The notes: a model not told the origin generated them from the sequence alone. Positions 46,161 to 54,898 are shown, counted from the stretch's first letter. The stretch: 64,000 nt of DNA from Sinorhizobium numidicum (GCF_029892045.1 NZ_CP120368.1:122001-186000), one strand, 5' to 3'. A program made the numbers and translations.

Positions 46161-47048
46161 ATGAAATCCAAAGCAAATGGCTACGTCTTCGCGCTTCTGG
46201 CGATCGTCATCTTCGCCATCCAGGACGGCATCTCAAAGCACCTTGGCGCCATTTACCCGCCGGTCTTCGTGGCGATGATCCGTTATTGGGCCTTTGCCGT
46301 CTTCGCTATTGTGCTGGCGTCGCGGGCGCCGGGCGGAATTGGCGCCACGATCGTGACGAAGAGGCCGGTGCTCCAGCTGCTGCGCGGTGTCTTGCTGGCG
46401 GCGCAGATCGTTATCGTCATCACATCCTTCACCATCGTCGGCCTCGCGCATTCGCAGGCGATCCTCTCGGCAACGCCGCTGTTCGTCGCGCTGCTTTCGA
46501 TGCCGCTGCTCGGCGAGCGGGTGGGCTGGCGGCGCTGGGCGGCCATCACTGCCGGCCTTGTCGGCGTCCTCATGATCCTGAAGCCCGAAGAGGGCACCTT
46601 CGACGTGAACTTCCTGCTGCCGCTCACGGCTGCATTGACCTTCGCGATCTATGTCATCACGACGCGGCTGGTGAGCCGCGACGACGCGGCGATCACCAGT
46701 TTCTTCTATACCGGCGTCGTCGGCGCCGTTGCGATCAGTCTTGTCGGCCCTTTCTTCTGGGCGACGCTGTCCGGCCCGGATTGGGGCTGGATGCTCCTGC
46801 TTTGCATTACCGGCACCTCCAGCCATTATTTCCTGATCCGAGCCTATGACATGCTGGATGCGGTGGCGGTACAGCCGCTCACCTATCTGCAACTCGTCTT
46901 CGCCTCGATCATGGGCGTCACGATCTTTGGAGAGACGCTGATGGCAAGCATGATCGTCGGCTCCGTGTTGGTGGTCGCCGCCGGGATATTCACCGTTTGG
47001 CGAGAGCGTGTCGTTGCGAGGCGCAAGGCCGGCCTGCCGCCGGCGTGA
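46161..47048 (+). CDS. DMT-family (EamA) transporter
   Basis: This is a 295-residue inner-membrane protein with ten predicted helices in two EamA repeats (residues 8-140 and 150-285). Motifs: YVFALLAIVIFAIQDGISKH at the start, LLSMPLLGERVGWRRWAAIT near 110 and LQLVFASIMGVTIFGETLMA near 240, where the glutamate after GE(R/T) is the usual family mark. These drug/metabolite transporters move small metabolites; the substrate is unknown. It starts 100 bp after the sRNA terminator, so it has its own promoter. Confidence 0.9.
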   Translation: MKSKANGYVFALLAIVIFAIQDGISKHLGAIYPPVFVAMIRYWAFAVFAIVLASRAPGGIGATIVTKRPVLQLLRGVLLAAQIVIVITSFTIVGLAHSQAILSATPLFVALLSMPLLGERVGWRRWAAITAGLVGVLMILKPEEGTFDVNFLLPLTAALTFAIYVITTRLVSRDDAAITSFFYTGVVGAVAISLVGPFFWATLSGPDWGWMLLLCITGTSSHYFLIRAYDMLDAVAVQPLTYLQLVFASIMGVTIFGETLMASMIVGSVLVVAAGIFTVWRERVVARRKAGLPPA

Positions 47049-47107
47049 CGGTTTTGAACCGCCTCAACCCAAAATAGTCGTGATCGCAATGAATCCTGCT
47101 GATCGCC

Positions 47108-47205
47108 CACAGCGCCGTGCGTCTTTTCCGACGCACAAAGGTCGCTGTAGCACTTTGAATTGCTGCATGTTTTTAAATCGGTTCCGACTTGAGGAAACAT
47201 GCAGT
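47108..47205. repeat. RIME1-like element, copy 3
   Basis: In reverse orientation to copies 1 and 2: CACAGCGCCGTGCGTCTTTT, CCGACGCACAAAGGTCGCTG, TAGCACTTTGAATTGCTGCA, TGTTTTTAAATCGG and ACTTGAGGAAACATGCAGT. The GTGCGTC/GACGCAC arm and the left palindrome are both well kept. It lies just before the frameshifted secreted-protein gene, and its right end is close to the ribosome site of that gene. A short piece of the other repeat family (CCCAAAATAGTCGTGATCG near 47065) sits upstream. Confidence 0.87.
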
Positions 47206-47222
47206 CGTCGAGGGGAGAGGTG

Positions 47223-47712
47223 ATGAGGGTTCGTTCTTTGGCAGCGCTGGGATTTGCAGCCCTTGCGGCAATGAACGTCGACGGCCGGGCGCAGGAGTCC
47301 GTCGCCTATGTGGACGACCGTTCCGATGGGGCGGCGCTCGTTCGCTCGCTTTATAACGCTATCAACCGGAAGGAATACGAGGGCTTACGGCTATTTCGGC
47401 GAATCGAAGCCGGTGGGCGATTTCAAGGCATTTGCGAACGGCTATGCGGACACTGACACGGTCGAGGTGAGGATCGGCAAGGTGACGACGGAGGGCGCTG
47501 CCGGCAGCATCTACGCGGCCGTCCCCGTTGCGATCAAATCGGTCGATCGAACGTCAAAAGTTCGCTTCTTCTCCGGCTGCTACGTCGCCCGCATCATCAA
47601 CCCGTCACTTCAGGTTCCGCCCTTCACGCCCTACCAGATCGAAGCGGCGCGGATCGATGAGGTGCAGGGGCCGATCGAAAACGCCATACCCGCCGTCTGC
47701 AACGCGCCCTGA
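47223..47712 (+). pseudogene. Frameshifted small secreted protein
   Basis: The first frame starts at ATG 47223 behind GGGGAGAGG and gives a signal peptide (MRVRSLAALGFAALAAMNVD), then LVRSLYNAINRKEY. It then turns to a short nonsense end (stop at 47454). The next frame continues as YGYFGESKPVGDFKAFANGY and on to CYVARIINPSLQVPPFTPYQ and CNAP. A change of phase near 47379-47390 (two bases lost or one gained, around TACGAGGGCTTACGG) joins them to a protein of about 162 residues. The function is unknown. It could be a real lesion or a sequencing error. It lies between two RIME copies. Confidence 0.8.
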
Positions 47713-47713
47713 T

Positions 47714-47810
47714 ACTACAGTGCCATGCGTCTTCTCAGACGCATGAGGTCGCTGTAGCACTTTGAATTGCTGCATGTTCTTAAATCGGTTCCGATTTAAG
47801 AACATGCAGT
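47714..47810. repeat. RIME1-like element, copy 4
   Basis: ACAGTGCCATGCGTCTTCTC, AGACGCATGAGGTCGCTGTA, GCACTTTGAATTGCTGCATG, TTCTTAAATCGG, TTCCGATTTAAGAACATGCA: both palindromes are almost perfect here, the left arm being CATGTTCTTAAATCGG with CCGATTTAAGAACATG. It lies only about 510 bp from copy 3 in the same orientation. It follows the frameshifted gene and faces the minus-strand membrane protein gene. Confidence 0.9.
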
Positions 47811-47822
47811 GCGCGATGAACG

Positions 47823-48770
47823 CTAAAGGCCCTTCTCACCGCGCTCGGCCAGGAAACGCGAGCGCTCGAAAACGAGAATGACCACAAGTGCCATGACGAA
47901 AGGTATGAGGAGATAGAGCAGCCGGAAGATCGCAAGCGCTGCAAGCACGTCGGCGGGATCCATTTCCGGAAGGGCGGCGATGAAGACGAGCTCGAGAACG
48001 CCGAGGCCACCCGGCGCATGCGAGAGCAGCGCCGCCGAGAATGATGCCAGAAAAATCCCGAGGATGACGACGTAGCCAGGATTGCCGGCCTGCGGCAGGG
48101 CGAAATAGATGATGCCGGCGGCGCCCAGCAGTTCGACCGGGGCGATCACCAACTGCCGGAGCACGATCGAAGGCCGCGGATAATGAAGCTGGAACCATCG
48201 CGTGCGGATCGGGGGAAGGCCGATCAGGCTTCCGAGGATATAGAGGCCGACAAGCACGAGAAGCAAAATGCCGGTCGTCAGCGACATCTCAATCGGCAGG
48301 AACTCCGCAAACCGCTCGATGATGTCGGGTTTCGCAAGGAGCACGATCGCCGACAGCATCAGCGTGCCGAGCGTGAAGGTGAAGGAACAGAAGGCGACGA
48401 GCACGCCCACCTCGCCGGCGGTGAGGCCCTTTGACCTATAGGCGCGGTAACGGACCACGGCGCCGGAGAAGACCGACGCGCCGAGATTATGCGACAGCGC
48501 GTAGGTCGTGAACGAGCAGAGCGTGATGAACCAGATGGATATGCGGTGGCCGAGATGGTCGAGCGCCAGCCGGTCGTAAGCGGCAAGTGCCCCATAGGCG
48601 ACCAAGGTCGAGCCGGCGGCGAGCAGCCAGCTTCTGATCGATATGGCCTGGAAGCTTGCGACGAATTCATCGAGCGAAAGGCCGCGGAGCTCGTGATAGA
48701 GCGCGTTCACCGAAAAGAGAATCGCCGCCAGTCCGACGACCGGCCAGAAATATGCTTTAAGGCGTCTCAT
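47823..48770 (-). CDS. UPF0104/YbhN-type integral membrane protein
   Basis: This is a 315-residue polytopic protein with about eight helices, starting MRRLKAYFWPVVGLAAILFS. The family signature SHNLGASVFSGAVVRYRAYR (about 93-112) and the late motif SHAPGGLGVLELVFIAALPE (about 248-267) match lysylphosphatidylglycerol synthase-type membrane domains (UPF0104) that lack the soluble aminoacyl transferase part. It might move or flip a lipid; this is not shown. The stop is 12 bp from a RIME element that could end the transcript. Confidence 0.87.
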   Translation of the reverse strand: MRRLKAYFWPVVGLAAILFSVNALYHELRGLSLDEFVASFQAISIRSWLLAAGSTLVAYGALAAYDRLALDHLGHRISIWFITLCSFTTYALSHNLGASVFSGAVVRYRAYRSKGLTAGEVGVLVAFCSFTFTLGTLMLSAIVLLAKPDIIERFAEFLPIEMSLTTGILLLVLVGLYILGSLIGLPPIRTRWFQLHYPRPSIVLRQLVIAPVELLGAAGIIYFALPQAGNPGYVVILGIFLASFSAALLSHAPGGLGVLELVFIAALPEMDPADVLAALAIFRLLYLLIPFVMALVVILVFERSRFLAERGEKGL

Positions 48771-49088
48771 ACCGGCGCCAGGACGTGTTCGCGATCGAGA
48801 AGAGCTCGGGGCATCGGGGACTTGCCGGAGCGGTCACGCCAATCCTGCGCACGAAAAGGATCGCGCTTCGAGCGCGGTGCCTCGGTCCTCTCGCTTGCCA
48901 ACAGCCCATTTCCCATTCTGATTTGTTTTCAGAAAAGGGAAGCATCCTGCGCCCGGCAGGTCAAGCAGTGATAACCGATATCCGCTCGCGCTTCGTCAAG
49001 CGTGCGGATGCATAACGGGAGAATGGTGCGATCCTCGTTGGCGGCGCCATCGCCGCGTGGTTGCCGGCAGCCGGATCACTTGGCAAAA
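48771..49088. other. Gene-free gap between UPF0104 gene and M20 peptidase terminator
   Basis: About 318 bp with no gene recognised. The short frames here lack any known domain or good ribosome site. It holds the promoter side of the minus-strand membrane protein gene. No repeat family was seen in it. Confidence 0.5.
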
Positions 49089-49115
49089 CCGTGGCGGAGG
49101 GTGCCTCCGCCACGG
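49089..49115 (-). terminator. Rho-independent terminator of the M20 peptidase gene
   Basis: On the minus strand CCGTGGCGGAGG, three bases, CCTCCGCCACGG is a perfect 12 bp stem, followed by TTTTG. It begins eight bases after the M20 peptidase stop. The U-tract is short but the stem is very stable. Confidence 0.85.
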
Positions 49116-49122
49116 TCCGGCC

Positions 49123-50511
49123 TCAAGCGGCGAGCGCGTCGAGAATGCGGATCCACGAGCGGATGCCCTTGTGGAAGGATTGCAGCTCGTACTTCTCGTT
49201 GGGCGAGTGGATGCGATCGTCGGAAAGGCCGAAGCCGACGAGGAGCGATTCCATGCCGAGCATTTTCTGGAAATCCCCCACGATCGGGATCGAGCCGCCC
49301 ATGCCGATGACGACGGCTGGCCTCGGCCATTCGTCGGAGAGTGCGAACTTCGCCGTGTTCAGCAGGGCCGAATCGTAGGGGAGGTGGATAGCCGGCGAAG
49401 CACCATGCGCATGGAACTCGACCGAGCAGTCCGCCGGGATCTTCGACCGGGCATAGGCCCGAAATGTCTCGCGGATTTTCGCCGGATCCTGGTTGCCGAC
49501 GAGACGGAAGGAGACTTTGGCCGAGGCCTGCGCGGCGATCACTGTCTTGAAACCTTCGCCCGTGTAGCCGCCGGTAATGCCGTTGACCTCCGCCGTCGGG
49601 CGCGCCCAGGTCAATTCGAGCACGGACCGCCCCTTTTCACCGGACGGAATGGAGAGGCCGATCTCGCCGAGGAATTTTTCGGCGGTCTGGCCAAGCGTTT
49701 CCCATGCGGCCTTGATCTGAGCGGGCGTCTCCTCGACCCCGTCATAGAAATTGTTGAGCGTCACGCGGCCGGTCTCATCGTGAAGACCTGCGAGGATATC
49801 GGCCAGAATATGGATCGGGTTCGCCGCCGCGCCACCGAAATAGCCGGAGTGCAGGTCGCGATCCGCCGCCTTGACGATGATCTCCTCGCCGACAAGGCCG
49901 CGAAGGCCCGCGGAAATCGCGGGCGTCTCGCGGTCCCACATGCTGGTGTCGCAGACCAGCGCATAGTCGGCCTTGAGTTCGGCGGCATTGGCTTCGAGAA
50001 ACGGTTTGAGCGAAGGAGAGCCGGATTCTTCTTCCCCTTCGAAGAGAATGGTGATGCGGCAGGGAAGCGCGCCCTGGGTTTCCTTGTAAGCGCGCACGGC
50101 CTCGACAAAGGTCATCAACTGGCCCTTGTCGTCGGCGGTGCCGCGACCGGTAATGACCTTGCGGCCGGGCTCGACTTCCTTGATCGCCGGCTCGAAGGGG
50201 GGAGCGTCCCAAAGATTCAGCGGATCCACCGGTTGCACGTCGTAATGGCCATAGAAGAGCAGGTGCGGAGCGCTCGCCATCGCCGCGTCATGATGGGCAA
50301 CGACCATCGGGTGACCGGGCGTGTCACGCACTGAGGCGGTGAAGCCGAGCGCGTTCAGTTCCGCCAACAGCCATTCCGCCGCCTTGCGGCACTCCAGCTT
50401 GAAGGCCGGGTCGGTGGAGATGGACTTGATACGGACGAGATCGAAGAGCCGTTCGAGGCTCTTCGGAAGATTTGCGTCGGCGCGCTCAAGAACGGGAGTT
50501 ATATCTGCCAT
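49123..50511 (-). CDS. M20/M25/M40 family metallo-dipeptidase
   Basis: This is a 462-residue cytoplasmic zinc peptidase. The first metal-binding block is LLFYGHYDVQPVD near residue 85, with GRGTADDKGQLM near 122 (bridging Asp), and the catalytic Glu pair is in ILFEGEEESGSPSL near 155. A dimerisation insert occupies roughly 190-300. Such enzymes split dipeptides or acyl-amino acids; the exact substrate is not known. ATG 50511 begins MADITPVLERADANLPKSLE. A terminator follows the gene and a RIME precedes it. Confidence 0.9.
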   Translation of the reverse strand: MADITPVLERADANLPKSLERLFDLVRIKSISTDPAFKLECRKAAEWLLAELNALGFTASVRDTPGHPMVVAHHDAAMASAPHLLFYGHYDVQPVDPLNLWDAPPFEPAIKEVEPGRKVITGRGTADDKGQLMTFVEAVRAYKETQGALPCRITILFEGEEESGSPSLKPFLEANAAELKADYALVCDTSMWDRETPAISAGLRGLVGEEIIVKAADRDLHSGYFGGAAANPIHILADILAGLHDETGRVTLNNFYDGVEETPAQIKAAWETLGQTAEKFLGEIGLSIPSGEKGRSVLELTWARPTAEVNGITGGYTGEGFKTVIAAQASAKVSFRLVGNQDPAKIRETFRAYARSKIPADCSVEFHAHGASPAIHLPYDSALLNTAKFALSDEWPRPAVVIGMGGSIPIVGDFQKMLGMESLLVGFGLSDDRIHSPNEKYELQSFHKGIRSWIRILDALAA

Positions 50512-50545
50512 CGTGCGAATCCTTGCGTGGGTCTCGCCCGGAACC

Positions 50546-50651
50546 TACTGCATGATTTCTTAAATCGAAATCGAATTAAGGAATAAAATCATGCAGGACT
50601 TCGAAGTGCTGCGGCCACCTTTTCAGGTCTGAGAGGACGCGCGGCGCTGTC
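50546..50651. repeat. RIME1-like element, copy 5
   Basis: TACTGCATGATTTCTTAAAT and ATTAAGGAATAAAATCATGC form the left palindrome; the centre is AGGACTTCGAAGTGCTGCGG; the right part is CAGGTCTGAGAGGACGCGCG, GCGCTGTC. It is more diverged than the other copies. It lies between the M20 peptidase start and the MarR gene stop, so it is near the peptidase promoter. Confidence 0.8.
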
Positions 50652-50715
50652 GTGCCGAAGCCGGCGGCTTTAAACAAGTCCCTTGATGCAGCGATGAATC
50701 CTTGGCTGCGGCGGC

Positions 50716-51159
50716 TCATGAAATATTGTTATCGCGAGCCGTGTTGGCGAGCGCCATGCGCATATATTCCAGCATGAGCTCCTTTTCGAAGCGGCGAAAG
50801 CCGGAGAGAAGCGATTGGTCCGCCGCCTGCGCCGCTTCCTTTGCCGCGGCCTCCATTTGTCTGGCGCGCTCCGTCAGGAAAATCTGCTGCGAGCGCTTGT
50901 CGCTCGGGTGTCTGCGCCGGGTGATGAGGCCGTCGCGTTCCATGCGGGCGAGCGTATTGGCCATGGTCGCCTGCTCGATGTCCAGCCGCTCTAAAAGCTG
51001 CTTTTGCGTCAGCCCTTCCTCGGCCCACAATTCGAGCAGAATGGGAAACTGGCCGGGCGCGAACCCCAGCTTCTGGCCCCGCTCCTGCAGGGCGCGCGAG
51101 AAGCTTTTGGCCAGCAGACTGGCCAGATAGGTCGCAGATTCCATCCGGTTGAAGGCCAT
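50716..51159 (-). CDS. MarR-family transcriptional regulator
   Basis: This is a 147-residue regulator with the full MarR fold. The dimer helix MAFNRMESATYLASLLAKSF opens it; LGFAPGQFPILLELWAEEGL, then TQKQLLERLDIEQATMANTL (HTH, about 57-76) and the wing DGLITRRRHPSDKRSQQIFL follow. It probably answers to a small phenolic or similar ligand. To my recollection the S. meliloti gene beside polA is of this family, with AbcR sRNAs in the gap between; that layout is seen here. The target is unknown. Confidence 0.88.
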   Translation of the reverse strand: MAFNRMESATYLASLLAKSFSRALQERGQKLGFAPGQFPILLELWAEEGLTQKQLLERLDIEQATMANTLARMERDGLITRRRHPSDKRSQQIFLTERARQMEAAAKEAAQAADQSLLSGFRRFEKELMLEYMRMALANTARDNNIS

Positions 51160-51275
51160 GCAACATGGGTACCCGCGAACCGGGGCGAAGACAAGTTACA
51201 AAGCCGGCGATGGAGTTGAAGTTTTCCCGACTTCACGGGGATTTGAGCCCTTCTCGGAGACCAACGTCAGCCAAC

Positions 51276-51405
51276 AAAAAACCGTCACGGCGCGGAGGCT
51301 GCGCCGTGACGGCTCTTTGAAAGCGGGACAAAGGCCCGGAGAGGGGGATAAGGCCTTTGTCCTCATCTGGTGCGGGCGGGGGACAGGCCAATCACCAGAC
51401 GACGG
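51276..51405 (-). ncRNA. AbcR/alpha-r15 family small RNA
   Basis: The minus strand shows three hairpins in order: TCTGGTG/CACCAGA (51366-51399) with CTGTCCCCCGCCC in its loop, GGACAAAGGCC/GGCCTTTGTCC (51326-51362) with TTATCCCCCTCTCC in the loop, and the terminator CCGTCACGGCGC/GCGCCGTGACGG (51282-51312) followed by six U (51276-51281). C-rich loops that pair with ribosome sites of transporter mRNAs are the mark of AbcR RNAs, known in S. meliloti in the gap beside polA. The 5' end is estimated near 51400. Only one copy is clear here. Confidence 0.72.
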
Positions 51406-51665
51406 CATCATTTTCAGTGCCGGTCAGCATAATTTGAGGAGTCAAATGTGGCTTTTCAAGGATTGTCCGACTGAATCGCACATTACAAATGTGTAACGTT
51501 TCCGTGAGCCTATAGGCGCTGCTTGCCGTGCCTCCTGTTCCACCTGCTCGAGGTCAGGACCCCATCAAAGAAGACACGCCCCTGCACGCTCGCTCGGCGG
51601 GACTTTATGGCATCCGCCGAAAACCGCAATGGACCTTTCCCCTCCCTCGCGCTATCCATTGCCGC
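51406..51665. other. Gap upstream of polA and of the AbcR-like sRNA
   Basis: About 260 bp without a gene. It should hold the sRNA promoter (minus strand; no convincing -35/-10 pair could be fixed, though TTGACTCC and TATGCT occur) and the polA promoter. An in-frame start at 51528 exists but the added residues are not typical of PolA. No second sRNA terminator is seen. Confidence 0.45.
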
Positions 51666-54600
51666 ATGAAAAACGGTGATCATCTCTTCCTCGTCGACGG
51701 CTCCGGCTTCATCTTCCGGGCGTTCCATGCCATCCCGCCGCTGAACCGCAAGTCCGACGGCTTGCCGGTCAATGCGGTTGCGGGCTTCTGCAACATGCTC
51801 TGGAAGCTCCTGACCGATGCGCGCGATACGTCTGTCGGCGTGACGCCGACACATTTCGCTGTGATCTTCGACTACTCCTCGAAGACCTTCCGCAACACGC
51901 TTTATGACCAGTACAAGGCGAACCGGACCGCGCCGCCGGAGGACCTGATTCCGCAGTTCGGGCTGATCCGGCACGCCACCCGCGCCTTCAACTTGCCTTG
52001 CATCGAGAAGGACGGCTACGAGGCGGACGATCTGATCGCCACCTATGCGCGGCTTGCCGAGGAGGCGGGCGCCGATGTCACCATCGTCTCTTCGGACAAG
52101 GACCTGATGCAATTGGTCACCTCCCGGGTGTCGATGTATGACAGCATGAAGGACAAGCGGATCGCGATTCCCGACGTGATCGAGAAGTGGGGTGTGCCGC
52201 CGGAGAAGATGATCGATCTCCAGGCGATGACCGGCGACTCGACCGACAACGTACCGGGCATCCCCGGCATCGGCCCGAAGACGGCGGCCCAGCTCTTGGA
52301 GGAATATGGCGACCTCGAGACGCTGCTCGCGCGAGCCAGCGAGATCAAGCAGCAGAAAAGGCGCGAGAGCATCATCGCCAATGCCGAGCTCGCGCGCCTG
52401 TCCCGCGAGCTCGTCACGTTGAAGAACGACACGCCGCTTGATGTTCCGCTCGAAGAGCTGCGGCTGCATTCGCAAGACGGTCCGAAGCTCATCGCCTTTC
52501 TGAAGACGATGGAATTCAACGCGCTGACGCGCCGCGTCGCCGCTGCGACCGATACGGATGCGGAGGCGATCGAGCCGGCTTACGTCCCGATCGAATGGGG
52601 CATCGAAGCCCATGGGCCGGATCTCGACATCGGGGAGGCCGCCGGCCCGCCGCCGTCGCCTGCATCGTCGAGCGTCGCCCCGCCACGCGGAGAAGCAGCG
52701 AAAGCTGCGGTTTCGTTCCTGACCGGCGGGGAAGACGTCGATGCGACGGGCGCGACGCCGCAAGGGCTTGCACAGGCGCGCGCCCAATACTTCGCGACGG
52801 CACCCTTCGATCATTCCAGCTATGTCGCCATCCGCGATCTCGATACGCTCGACCGATGGATCGCCGATGCTCGCGATGCCGGTGTGGTCGGTTTCGAAAC
52901 GGGGACAAACTCGATCGATGCCATGCGCGCGGACCTGGTGGGATTTTCGATGGCGATCGCCGATTACGGCGTTAGCCCATCGGGCGCCAAGATCCGGGCG
53001 GCCTATGTGCCGTTGATCCACAAGAATGGCGTCGGCGACCTGCTCGGCGGCGGCCTCGTGGAAAATCAGGTACCGGTGCGCGAGGCCTTGAGCCGGCTCA
53101 AGATGCTGCTGGAGGACCCGTCGGTGCTGAAGGTCGCCCAGGACCTGAAATACGATTACCTCGTGATGAAGCGGCATGGGATCACCATGCAAAGCTTCGA
53201 CGACGTCATGCTGGCGTCCTATGTGATCGATGCCGGCAACGCTGACCACGGCATGGATTCGCTTTCGGAGCGCTGGCTCAGCCACAAGCCGATCGCCTAT
53301 AAGGACATTACCGGCAGCGGCAGGTCGTCGCTCACGTTCGACTTCGTTAATGTCGACAAGGCGACGGCTTATGCGGCTGAGAACGCGGATGTGACGCTCA
53401 GGCTCTGGCACGTGCTGAAGCCGCAGCTCGCTTCGAAAGGGCTGGTGCGCGTCTACGAGCGCCTCGAAAGACCGCTGGTTGCCGTTCTTGCCCGAATGGA
53501 GGAGCGCGGCATCACCGTCGATCGCCAGATCCTCTCCCGCCTTTCCGGGGAACTGGCGCAAGGTGCCGCGGCGCTCGAGGACGAGATCTACCGTCTGGCC
53601 GGCGAGACCTTTACCATCGGCTCGCCGAAACAGCTCGGCGATATTCTTTTCGGCAAGATGGGGCTGCCGGGCGGATCGAAGACCAAGACCGGGCAATGGT
53701 CGACCTCCGCCCAGGTCCTCGAAGATCTCGCGGCCACCGGCTACGACCTGCCGCGCAAGATCGTCGACTGGCGGCAACTGACCAAACTGAAATCCACCTA
53801 TACCGATGCATTGCCGGGCTTCGTCCATCCGGAAACGAAGCGCGTGCATACGTCCTACGCGCTGGCCGCGACCACGACCGGACGTCTCTCCTCGTCGGAA
53901 CCGAACCTGCAGAACATCCCGATACGCACGGCCGAAGGCCGCAAGATCCGCACCGCCTTCGTCGCGACCCCGGGTCACAAGCTGGTTTCGGCGGACTACA
54001 GCCAGATCGAGCTCCGGGTGCTGGCGCATGTGGCGGAGATTCCCCAGCTTCGTCAGGCCTTCGCCGATAGTGTCGACATCCACGCGATGACGGCGTCAGA
54101 AATGTTCGGGGTTCCTGTCGACGGCATGCCGAGCGAGATTCGCCGCCGCGCAAAGGCGATCAATTTCGGCATCATCTATGGTATCTCCGCCTTCGGCCTC
54201 GCCAACCAGCTTTCAATCGAACGCTCGGAAGCGGGCGATTACATCAAGAGGTATTTCGAACGCTTCCCCGGCATTCGCGACTATATGGAGAACACCAAAG
54301 CCTTCGCCCGCGAGCACGGCTATGTCGAGACAATCTTCGGCCGGCGCGCCCATTATCCGGATATCCGCTCGTCCAACCCGTCGCTGCGTGCCTTCAACGA
54401 GCGCGCCTCGATCAACGCGCCGATCCAGGGCTCGGCCGCCGACATCATTCGCCGCGCCATGATCAAAATGGAGCCGGCACTCGAGGAGGCGAAACTCTCC
54501 GCCCGAATGCTGCTTCAGGTCCACGACGAATTGATCTTCGAAGTCGAAGAGACTGAAATCGAGCGAACCATCCCCGTGATCGTGTCGGTGATGGAGAATG

Positions 54601-54680
54601 CGGCGATGCCTGCACTCAACATGAGGGTGCCGCTGAAGGTCGACGCTCGCGCCGCGCACAACTGGGACGAGGCGCATTGA
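51666..54680 (+). CDS. polA: DNA polymerase I with degenerate 3'-5' exonuclease motifs
   Basis: This 1004-residue enzyme serves gap filling and primer removal. Residues 5-175 form the 5'-3' nuclease (FLVDGSGFIFRAFHA, IEKDGYEADDLIATYARLAE, SSDKDLMQLV), then GIPGIGPKTAAQLL. A linker of about 80 residues is longer than in E. coli. The exonuclease domain (about 385-590) is altered: VVGFETGTNSID has Glu411 and Gly413 where active enzymes have Asp and Glu, and YAAENADVT has Asn573 for Asp; Asp497 in LKYDYL remains. The polymerase motifs are intact: DYSQIELRVLAHVAE, RRRAKAINFGIIYGIS, QVHDELIFEV. The start is ATG 51666. Confidence 0.96.
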   Translation: MKNGDHLFLVDGSGFIFRAFHAIPPLNRKSDGLPVNAVAGFCNMLWKLLTDARDTSVGVTPTHFAVIFDYSSKTFRNTLYDQYKANRTAPPEDLIPQFGLIRHATRAFNLPCIEKDGYEADDLIATYARLAEEAGADVTIVSSDKDLMQLVTSRVSMYDSMKDKRIAIPDVIEKWGVPPEKMIDLQAMTGDSTDNVPGIPGIGPKTAAQLLEEYGDLETLLARASEIKQQKRRESIIANAELARLSRELVTLKNDTPLDVPLEELRLHSQDGPKLIAFLKTMEFNALTRRVAAATDTDAEAIEPAYVPIEWGIEAHGPDLDIGEAAGPPPSPASSSVAPPRGEAAKAAVSFLTGGEDVDATGATPQGLAQARAQYFATAPFDHSSYVAIRDLDTLDRWIADARDAGVVGFETGTNSIDAMRADLVGFSMAIADYGVSPSGAKIRAAYVPLIHKNGVGDLLGGGLVENQVPVREALSRLKMLLEDPSVLKVAQDLKYDYLVMKRHGITMQSFDDVMLASYVIDAGNADHGMDSLSERWLSHKPIAYKDITGSGRSSLTFDFVNVDKATAYAAENADVTLRLWHVLKPQLASKGLVRVYERLERPLVAVLARMEERGITVDRQILSRLSGELAQGAAALEDEIYRLAGETFTIGSPKQLGDILFGKMGLPGGSKTKTGQWSTSAQVLEDLAATGYDLPRKIVDWRQLTKLKSTYTDALPGFVHPETKRVHTSYALAATTTGRLSSSEPNLQNIPIRTAEGRKIRTAFVATPGHKLVSADYSQIELRVLAHVAEIPQLRQAFADSVDIHAMTASEMFGVPVDGMPSEIRRRAKAINFGIIYGISAFGLANQLSIERSEAGDYIKRYFERFPGIRDYMENTKAFAREHGYVETIFGRRAHYPDIRSSNPSLRAFNERASINAPIQGSAADIIRRAMIKMEPALEEAKLSARMLLQVHDELIFEVEETEIERTIPVIVSVMENAAMPALNMRVPLKVDARAAHNWDEAH

Positions 54681-54764
54681 CGCATCATGGGCAGCGCGAC
54701 GACCTAGAGCGGGCGCCGCGGCCGGCGGTCGAGCGGTGCCAGACGCAAGGCCGTCGTCTTCAGT

Positions 54765-54865
54765 TGCTGCATGTTTCCTTAAGTCGGAACCGTTTTTTAA
54801 AAGCATGCAGCCATGCAAGTGCTACAGCGACCCTTGTGCGTCTGAAAAGACGCACGGCGCTGTAG
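54765..54865. repeat. RIME1-like element, copy 6
   Basis: TTGCTGCATGTTTCCTTAAG with CGTTTTTTAAAAGCATGCAG is the left palindrome, CAAGTGCTACAGCGACCCTT the centre, and GTGCGTCTGAAAAGACGCAC, GGCGCTGTAG the right palindrome with a perfect GTGCGTCT/AGACGCAC stem. It lies between the convergent polA and tetR genes. Confidence 0.88.
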
Positions 54866-54898
54866 AGGAGGACGCGGCCAAAATTAGTTTCCGGCTAC

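Noticed and set aside
51160..51275. A second AbcR-type RNA in the MarR-polA gap
   Set aside because: GAAGTCGGGAAAACTTC forms a small stem but there is no U-tract or C-rich loop set, so a second copy is not supported by eye.
51510..54083. An 857-residue open frame on the minus strand across polA
   Set aside because: It is a shadow of polA; codon composition and lack of motifs argue against coding. The real gene is on the plus strand.
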